Below, in pieces: positions 6,056 through 9,703 of a DNA stretch of 9,703 nt. The DNA is from CALESS01 sp964405455 (GTDB lineage Bacteria > Chloroflexota > Anaerolineae > Anaerolineales > Anaerolineaceae), in contig CAYOOA010000078.1 in the NCBI GenBank assembly GCA_964405455.1, positions 1 through 9,703 on the forward strand. Direction: 5' to 3'. Position 1 is the stretch's first letter, and every line of letters begins with the position of its first letter. The notes under the pieces are model-generated. The model worked only from the letters and a program-made list of their open reading frames with translations, searched no databases and had not been told where the DNA came from. Both the position numbers and the translations under genes were made by a program.

Positions 6056-6682
6056 ATGGATCCCATACGTCAGACCATTTTGGATGAATTCAGCTGGAAG
6101 ACCAGCGCCGGCTTTACCACCTCGGAGCTGCAAACCATCCTGGCGGTCGGGCGGGAGATCCGCGACTACGTCGAAGCCCTGCTGCCGGGCGGCGGGGCAG
6201 CCTGGATGCAGCGCAACCTGGGCCGGACCCGCCTGCACCGCGGTGGACTGCCGCAGTGGCTGGTCAGCGTGGTCAACCGGCAGCCCACCTCGCTGGTTTT
6301 CCCCGTCCGCGACATCTGGCTGACGCCGGATTTTGACCATTACACCCGCCCGCACCAGCACCTGGCCCACGAGATCGGCCACGTGCTGGATAACTGCTCC
6401 GGCGGTTGGCTGCCCGCGATTTGGTTCGGCAAAGGGCACGGCGACCGGCTGACCCAGTTCCTCGGCGGACAGCCCAGGGGTTTGCGTTGGACGAACGGCA
6501 CCTGCGGCATCCCGGCTCCTTTCTGCTGGACGGCGCCGGGTGCCTCCCTGACCGAGTGCGGCGACCTTTCCACCGCGGATTATTTTGCCGAGGCCTTCGC
6601 CTGGGCCATTTACGATGCAGGGCGCTGCCCGCACCCGGGCACGGCGGAGTGGGTGAGGGAGAAGATTGTCCTGATGGCATGA
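6056..6682 (+). CDS. Uncharacterised HExxH metallopeptidase-like protein
   Basis: A 208-residue protein of no family I recognise. It carries HLAHEIGHVLDN with the zinc-site motif H105-E-I-G-H109, and about 70 residues later STADYFAEAFAWAIY, whose E179 (in the Y-F-A-E-A-F-A context) is a good third zinc ligand of the gluzincin type. An aromatic strand before the motif (RDIWLTPDF, 85-93) could be the edge strand that positions substrate. Cysteines at 114, 150, 157, 168 and 191 could form disulfides or bind metal, but there is no signal peptide or membrane segment. The ATG at 6056 is preferred because AAAGGA lies five bases upstream; a start at 5987 would translate the CGGAG repeat. A lipoprotein gene begins 14 bp after the stop. 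Peptidase activity is inferred from the motif only. Confidence 0.72.
   Translation: MDPIRQTILDEFSWKTSAGFTTSELQTILAVGREIRDYVEALLPGGGAAWMQRNLGRTRLHRGGLPQWLVSVVNRQPTSLVFPVRDIWLTPDFDHYTRPHQHLAHEIGHVLDNCSGGWLPAIWFGKGHGDRLTQFLGGQPRGLRWTNGTCGIPAPFCWTAPGASLTECGDLSTADYFAEAFAWAIYDAGRCPHPGTAEWVREKIVLMA
6641..6666 (+). repeat. Direct repeat, copy 1 (3' end of the metallopeptidase-like gene)
   Basis: These 26 bases code for TAEWVREK and most of the next codon, near the C-terminus of the HExxH protein. They match 7105-7130 at 25 of 26 positions (the difference is G6649 versus A7113). The two copies flank the lipoprotein gene. Confidence 0.85.
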
Positions 6683-6696
6683 CAGGAGGGATTGAT

Positions 6697-7086
6697 ATGA
6701 TTAAATCCATCACAATGAGAGTTTTCGTATGGTTCCTGGCGGTCTTGATCCTGGCCGGTTGTTCCAATGGAGGCAATACAACTTCAACGCCCACAGAATT
6801 TCCCCATCCCCATATTCGGGGCATCATCACCAATTTATCTTTTCACGATGATGGATCCATGGGAATAATCGTTGAAGGCAAAATTGAAGCTGATACTCAG
6901 TATGACAAGGCTTTGGTTGGAATCAACCAATCCACGCAAATTGGGATACGGTCAGCAAACGGGATATCCGAAGGAAAAATGACAGACCTGGAGATTGGGG
7001 ATTCGGTTGAAATTACCTTTATCGGTCCGATCGCCACCTCCTACCCTGTCCAGGCAATAGCGGGGAAGATTGTGATATTGCCCTAA
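6697..7086 (+). CDS. Small lipoprotein, DUF3221/YobA-like
   Basis: A 129-residue secreted lipoprotein. Residues 1-21 form a signal peptide with lipobox LAGC, so C22 would be lipidated and the mature protein membrane-anchored outside the cytoplasm. A short Ser/Thr/Pro-rich spacer follows. The domain at about 41-129 (IRGIITNLSF to GKIVILP) looks like a small beta-barrel. Its ending IGDSVEITFIGPIATSYPVQAIAGKI resembles the 'G-D-V-x-V-x-F-x-GP-x-x-x-SYP-x-Q-x-A' pattern I associate with DUF3221 (B. subtilis YobA type), whose function is unknown. The ATG at 6697 follows a strong AGGAGGG (6684-6690) by six bases. Its DNA is visibly AT-richer than all its neighbours, which suggests separate acquisition. 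It is 14 bp downstream of the metallopeptidase-like gene, so the two are probably co-transcribed. Confidence 0.7.
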   Translation: MIKSITMRVFVWFLAVLILAGCSNGGNTTSTPTEFPHPHIRGIITNLSFHDDGSMGIIVEGKIEADTQYDKALVGINQSTQIGIRSANGISEGKMTDLEIGDSVEITFIGPIATSYPVQAIAGKIVILP

Positions 7087-7104
7087 AAGTTTTTCGTTCT
7101 CCTG

Positions 7105-7146
7105 ACGGCGGAATGGGTGAGGGAGAAGATCGGGGGGATGATTTAA
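7105..7146 (+). pseudogene. Remnant of a second copy of the metallopeptidase-like gene 3' end
   Basis: Bases 7105-7146 read TAEWVREKIGGMI and a TAA stop. The intact gene ends TAEWVREKIVLMA and TGA. The first 26 bases are 25/26 identical to 6641-6666. After that the ATG and the stop stay at the same codon offset, so homology covers the whole 14-codon end. Nothing upstream of 7105 resembles the rest of the gene. It is therefore a truncated paralogue or a displaced original end, left after the lipoprotein gene came to lie between the copies. Confidence 0.65.
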
Positions 7147-7198
7147 GGGCTTTTTCCCAATGGCATTATCCTGCTCTCAACCGAACGATCCGATAGTC

Positions 7199-7225
7199 CT
7201 ATCATTAAATCTAATTTTATGATAG
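7199..7225. promoter_or_regulatory. Inverted repeat overlapping the RRM gene promoter (candidate operator)
   Basis: CTATCATTAAAT (7199-7210) and ATTTTATGATAG (7214-7225) form a 12-bp inverted repeat with one mismatch and a 3-bp spacer. It covers the place where the -35 element should lie relative to TATAAT at 7239. No T-tract follows, so a protein-binding site is more likely than a terminator. Confidence 0.45.
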
Positions 7226-7238
7226 AATAACTCCGTTT

Positions 7239-7244
7239 TATAAT
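7239..7244 (+). promoter_or_regulatory. Putative -10 box of the RRM protein gene
   Basis: A perfect TATAAT at 7239-7244 in an AT-rich stretch. It would start transcription near 7251 and give a leader of about 89 nt. The -35 is weak (TTATGA, about 16 bp upstream). Confidence 0.55.
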
Positions 7245-7262
7245 CAGAGTTGTGTTTGCGCG

Positions 7263-7296
7263 ATGCCACCATCCCTCATTATAACGATGGCGGCAT
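7263..7296 (+). promoter_or_regulatory. Hairpin in the 5' leader of the RRM protein mRNA
   Basis: ATGCCACCATC (7263-7273) pairs with GATGGCGGCAT (7286-7296), ten pairs with one A-C mismatch, around a 12-nt AT-rich loop. It sits between the predicted start of transcription and the start codon. It could be a cold- or RNA-binding-protein-responsive element, or a weak attenuator, since TTTATGTTT follows. Confidence 0.45.
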
Positions 7297-7339
7297 TTAT
7301 GTTTAACCCAGGTCTGAACTATTGAAAGACGAGGAAAAG

Positions 7340-7663
7340 TTGGAAGTAAAACTGTACGTTGGTAATATGAGCTATGATACGACTGAGGATCAGCTCCGCA
7401 CCCTGTTCACCACAGCCGGCACTGTTGTCGCCGTGGATGTGATCAAGGACCGTGATTCCGGAAGGCCCAAAGGTTTCGCATTTATTACGATGGGCAGCCA
7501 GGCAGATGCCGAGAAGGCCATCGGCATGTTCAATGGTAAGGAAGTTGACGGGCGCCCGCTGACTGTCAACACCGCCAAACCCCGCGAGGAACGCCCCGGT
7601 GGCAATCGACCGTTTAACCGATCGAACGACCGCAATCGTGGCGGTGGAAACAGACGTTTCTAA
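7340..7663 (+). CDS. RRM-domain RNA-binding protein
   Basis: A 107-residue single RNA-recognition-motif protein of the kind found in cyanobacteria, Chloroflexota and other bacteria, often cold-induced and thought to act on mRNA. Residues 1-80 are a full RRM: RNP2 is LYVGNM (5-10) and RNP1 is KGFAFITM (44-51), with aromatic residues Y6, F46 and F48 on the RNA-binding face. Residues about 85-107 form an Arg/Gly/Asn-rich basic tail (NRPFNRSNDRNRGGGNRRF), which usually adds non-specific RNA affinity. The start is TTG at 7340, preferred because GAGG (7331-7334) precedes it and because family members begin just before KLYVGN. An in-frame TTG at 7322 would add six residues and cannot be excluded. 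The gene is monocistronic, with its own promoter, structured leader and terminator. Confidence 0.92.
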   Translation: MEVKLYVGNMSYDTTEDQLRTLFTTAGTVVAVDVIKDRDSGRPKGFAFITMGSQADAEKAIGMFNGKEVDGRPLTVNTAKPREERPGGNRPFNRSNDRNRGGGNRRF

Positions 7664-7681
7664 ATCTAAGCTCGAATATAA

Positions 7682-7708
7682 GACCCCGCCGAATCCGGCG
7701 GGGTTTTT
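7682..7708 (+). terminator. Rho-independent terminator of the RRM protein gene
   Basis: CCCCGCCG (7684-7691) pairs perfectly with CGGCGGGG (7696-7703) around the loop AATC, followed by TTTTT at 7704-7708. It lies about 20 bp after the stop codon. Confidence 0.93.
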
Positions 7709-7727
7709 CCTTATTTGATAGTTCGTC

Positions 7728-7784
7728 AGATCGTTCCGGTCTTCACGCAGCACCCCCGTAGGGAGGCGAGACCGAGAACGATCT
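7728..7784. repeat. Long imperfect palindrome after the terminator
   Basis: AGATCGTTC-CGGTCT (7728-7742) is the reverse complement of AGACCG-A-GAACGATCT (7769-7784) apart from a 1-nt bulge. The centre has a further CCC-GTA-GGG hairpin (7755-7763). It lies beyond the RRM terminator and has no T-tract, so it looks like a mobile palindromic unit or a small structured RNA rather than a terminator. Confidence 0.6.
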
Positions 7785-7837
7785 TGTGACTCAATAAATA
7801 ATCTCCAAATACCTCAAGCCATTTTTCACATCCATAC

Positions 7838-7843
7838 TATAAT
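7838..7843 (+). promoter_or_regulatory. Putative -10 box of the YhhN-like gene
   Basis: TATAAT at 7838-7843 lies 35 bp before the start codon, giving a leader of about 29 nt. No clear -35 is seen. Confidence 0.5.
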
Positions 7844-7878
7844 TTTTATCATCCCCCTGCAATCCTGGAGCAATTCCC

Positions 7879-8679
7879 ATGACCCTCAGCCTGGAACCCG
7901 TTACCCGCGACCGTAAGGTCAACTGGATTTTAGCCGTGCTGGGCGCAACCCTGCTGCTGGCCGGCTCGGTCTATGCCGCCGATTGGATGAATTTCACCTA
8001 CCAGAGCGGCGCCCTCTATCCGGCGGTCGCCAAGCCGTTCATCACCCTGCTGGCGTTCACCCTGGTGCTGATCACCGGCCGCAACAAGCTGGAGCAGCGT
8101 GACTGGACCCTGCTGCTGCTGGCCTTTTGCTGCATGCTTCCTACAGATATCCTGATGAGCCTGGTGGTGGTCAGCCCCACCCTGGGCGTGGGCGGCTGGG
8201 TCTTCATGGCCGGCGGCGTGCTCTCGATCATTGCGCACGTGTTCCTCATCCTGCGCGTCAGCCGCGGCTGGGCGGCCGTCAAGAAATTCACCTGGAAAGA
8301 CCTCTGGTTGCCGGCGCTGATCTACGGTATTGCGGCCGTGATTGTCATCATCCTGTGGAAGGACCTGGTGCGGGTGGGGCATGCGGTCATTGGGCCGATC
8401 TACACCGCCTTCTTCTGCACCACCATGTGGCTTGCGTGGGAGACGGTCAAGCGCAAGCTTTACCCGGCGCCCAATGCCTGGCTGGTGGCCGTCGCCGCCA
8501 CCTGCTGGTTCGCCACCGAAATCTTCGGTGAAATCTACAACCTGGGCCTGGGAACCGTTTCCAATCTCTTCTTTTGCTTCGTCTGGGTTTTTTACGGTGC
8601 CAACGTGCTGCTCTGGGCGCTCAGCGGTTACCGCTGGACGAAGGCCGAGGTGCGGGGATTGAGAAAACCCAAAAAATAA
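7879..8679 (+). CDS. YhhN/TMEM86-like integral membrane protein
   Basis: A 266-residue protein with about eight hydrophobic segments and a basic C-terminus (KAEVRGLRKPKK) after the last one. It fits the YhhN/TMEM86 family, whose animal members hydrolyse lysoplasmalogens. It has the K52-P53 motif in the second segment, a conserved acidic position in PTDILM (D90), and G-x-x-F-x-x-G with H120 (VFMAGGVLSIIAHV). WFATEIFGEI near the C-terminus stands where the family usually has F-x-x-SD. These matches are partial, so a lysoplasmalogenase function is only a possibility. The ATG at 7879 follows TGGAG (7866-7870) by eight bases. It has its own promoter and faces the Yip1-like gene, with a palindrome between the two. 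Confidence 0.6.
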   Translation: MTLSLEPVTRDRKVNWILAVLGATLLLAGSVYAADWMNFTYQSGALYPAVAKPFITLLAFTLVLITGRNKLEQRDWTLLLLAFCCMLPTDILMSLVVVSPTLGVGGWVFMAGGVLSIIAHVFLILRVSRGWAAVKKFTWKDLWLPALIYGIAAVIVIILWKDLVRVGHAVIGPIYTAFFCTTMWLAWETVKRKLYPAPNAWLVAVAATCWFATEIFGEIYNLGLGTVSNLFFCFVWVFYGANVLLWALSGYRWTKAEVRGLRKPKK

Positions 8680-8691
8680 GGTCTTCATCAA

Positions 8692-8728
8692 CAATGTGCA
8701 ATGCACCTCATAGGTGCATTGCACATTG
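8692..8728. terminator. Perfect 17-bp palindrome between convergent genes (possible bidirectional terminator)
   Basis: Bases 8692-8708 are the exact reverse complement of 8712-8728, with a 3-bp CAT centre. It lies between the stop codons of two convergent genes, where a shared terminator is expected. No T-tract follows directly on either strand, so termination is uncertain. A palindromic repeat element is the alternative. Confidence 0.5.
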
Positions 8729-8753
8729 AAAATCTTGTTACTTTGCGATAAAT

Positions 8754-9491
8754 TTACGGCATCGGTGTGGTGGTCAACGAGATGATGGTGGAAAAGACAC
8801 TGCCAATGCCGGGGCCCATCAAGGCTAGGGTAAGCACCAGGCAGATGGGAATGATCACCAGCACCAGGGGCAGTAAGATCACCCCCACCACTTTTCCGGT
8901 GCTCAATTCATGCACCGCCTTCAGCATCCGCACCGTGATGACCAGTTGGAAAACCATGATCACCAGGGCAAAGGGCAGGGATATGAAAAAACCTATAAAT
9001 GGGATCAGCCCAAGCAGGCTGCCCAGAGCAGACAAGACGCCAAAGGGTACCAGGTAAAGGGAATTCAAATAAGCCTGCTGGGCGAACTGACCCTTGCCCC
9101 CGAAGATTTGCGCACAAAGGTAGTAGACGCCATTGTTGATATAAAAAAAGATGGGGGCTGTGATGATCCCGCACAGGCTGAGGCTGACCACCATGCCTGC
9201 CATGGCAGTCGTATTTCCAATGTTCAACAGGGAGGCTAGTTCCTGGAGGGTAGCCCGGCTGCTGGAGAGCGGCAGGGTGAAGGCTGAAATCAGGGTCGTC
9301 AGGATCGCAAAGATCAGCACACCGTAGAGGGTGTTCGGGACGCTGGTGCGGGTGATTTCCCGGCGAAAGAACTCCTCGGTCATCTCCCAGGGGCGCGGCC
9401 ATAAACCGGCGATTTCTGAGAACGGCCGGGGACCCTGGGACGGGGGTTCCTGCGGGGGCGAGTCAAAAACAATGGGTTCTTCTACGGTCAT
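8754..9491 (-). CDS. Yip1-family integral membrane protein
   Basis: A 245-residue membrane protein on the minus strand. A soluble, Pro-rich N-terminus (about 1-50) ending in WPRPWEMTEEFFRREI leads into about five hydrophobic segments (roughly 53-75, 93-118, 143-165, 167-192 and 200-225). The topology, the polar G-G-K-G after the second segment (AQIFGGKGQFAQQAYLNSLYLVPFG) and the IPFIGFF turn are typical of the bacterial Yip1 (PF04893) group. No enzymatic role is known for these proteins; eukaryotic relatives act in membrane traffic. The start is the ATG read from 9491, with AGAGGG (complement of 9498-9503) six bases before it. It converges with the YhhN-like gene and diverges from the gene starting at 9670. 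Confidence 0.72.
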   Translation of the reverse strand: MTVEEPIVFDSPPQEPPSQGPRPFSEIAGLWPRPWEMTEEFFRREITRTSVPNTLYGVLIFAILTTLISAFTLPLSSSRATLQELASLLNIGNTTAMAGMVVSLSLCGIITAPIFFYINNGVYYLCAQIFGGKGQFAQQAYLNSLYLVPFGVLSALGSLLGLIPFIGFFISLPFALVIMVFQLVITVRMLKAVHELSTGKVVGVILLPLVLVIIPICLVLTLALMGPGIGSVFSTIISLTTTPMP

Positions 9492-9552
9492 TCAAGTCCC
9501 TCTATCAAGATTTGAGATGATCTTATCATGATTATTCCAGTACTTTTTTTGT

Positions 9553-9606
9553 CCTATCCGTGAAAATCCGTGCGCCTGCGTCCGTGCCATCCGTGTTAAA
9601 AATTTC
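9553..9606. repeat. TCCGTG intergenic repeat unit
   Basis: TCCGTG occurs four times (9557, 9567, 9581, 9590), spaced 9-14 bases. The last part, 9586-9606, matches 1667-1687 upstream of tRNA-Gln at 19 of 21 positions. It belongs to the same general style as the CTCCGTG units near 5880 and 6010. It lies between the divergent Yip1-like gene and the gene at 9670. Confidence 0.6.
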
Positions 9607-9628
9607 TCCCGAATCCCCGATTCTCCCT

Positions 9629-9634
9629 TATAAT
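9629..9634 (+). promoter_or_regulatory. Putative -10 box of the last gene
   Basis: A perfect TATAAT at 9629-9634 lies 35 bp before the ATG at 9670, implying a leader of about 29 nt. That leaves no room for a T-box leader, which is found before some aminoacyl-tRNA synthetase genes. Confidence 0.5.
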
Positions 9635-9669
9635 TACTCTTCGTCAACTCTTAAAACCCCGGAGCAGTT

Positions 9670-9703
9670 ATGCCGCAACCGCTTGATTTTCAAACCATGA
9701 TTT
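9670..9703 (+). CDS. Start of a gene, possibly glycyl-tRNA synthetase alpha subunit (truncated by window end)
   Basis: Only 11 codons are visible: MPQPLDFQTMI. GGAG at 9661-9664 is a Shine-Dalgarno five bases before the ATG, and TATAAT lies upstream, so this is a real start. The pattern (L/F)-x-FQ-x-(I/M)-I resembles the opening of bacterial GlyQ, which charges tRNA-Gly, and recO-glyQ-glyS is a known neighbourhood in several phyla. Eleven residues are too few for a firm name. Confidence 0.4.
   Translation, partial: MPQPLDFQTMI

Noticed and set aside
5945..6634. Minus-strand open frame of 229 codons opposite the HExxH gene
   Set aside because: Its product contains TTESRRTRRGTEKE, which is a translation of the CGGAG repeat, and the rest is antisense to a frame with good motifs and a ribosome site.
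6406..6696. Upstream in-frame start for the lipoprotein
   Set aside because: It would bury the signal peptide about 100 residues into the protein and overlap the HExxH gene; the ATG at 6697 has a strong AGGAGGG.
6641..7130. Insertion sequence or transposon suggested by the flanking 26-bp direct repeats
   Set aside because: There is no transposase and no terminal inverted repeat, and the repeats are gene-end sequence with homology continuing past them, so recombination or duplication is the simpler reading.
9635..9669. T-box leader before the possible glyQ
   Set aside because: Only about 29 nt lie between the predicted start of transcription and the ATG, too short for a T-box.

Overview
The window is GC-rich bacterial chromosome. 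Most likely it comes from an uncultured Chloroflexota of the Anaerolineae type. This is an inference from the gene set, the corC-cdd-recO order, the style of the response regulator, and intergenic repeats built from CGGAG/TCCGTG units. No rRNA or other marker in the window settles the lineage. I found no CRISPR array, transposase, phage gene or integrase.

Layout. Bases 1-179 are the 3' end of an oligopeptide/dipeptide ABC-transporter ATPase, closed by a clear terminator. A 422-bp gap of degenerate palindromic repeats follows, then a multidomain response regulator (602-1636) that looks leaderless. Next are tRNA-Gln(TTG) with its own promoter and terminator, and a tight housekeeping cluster: glmU (cell-wall UDP-GlcNAc synthesis), a CorC/HlyC-type CBS membrane protein, cdd (cytidine deaminase) and recO (recombinational repair). 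Genes in this cluster overlap by 8 and 17 bp or lie 15 bp apart, so they are probably one transcript.

From 5759 to 9669 the content is accessory. It holds an intergenic block of CGGAG repeats in opposing orientations, a small HExxH metallopeptidase-like protein, and an AT-richer DUF3221-like lipoprotein. It continues with a 14-codon remnant of a second copy of the metallopeptidase 3' end, an RRM RNA-binding protein with a structured leader and strong terminator, a YhhN-like membrane protein, and a convergent Yip1-family membrane protein. The last 34 bases open a gene whose N-terminus suits glycyl-tRNA synthetase alpha (glyQ). If so, the accessory block sits between recO and glyQ, which are neighbours in several bacterial groups.

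The housekeeping genes are confidently identified. The metallopeptidase-like protein, the lipoprotein and the second domain of the response regulator have no established role. Several promoters have good -10 boxes (TATAAT, TACAAT, TATACT) but no recognisable -35. I see no obvious undescribed multi-gene system. The least ordinary local signals are the metallopeptidase/lipoprotein/remnant locus and the repeat families around it.
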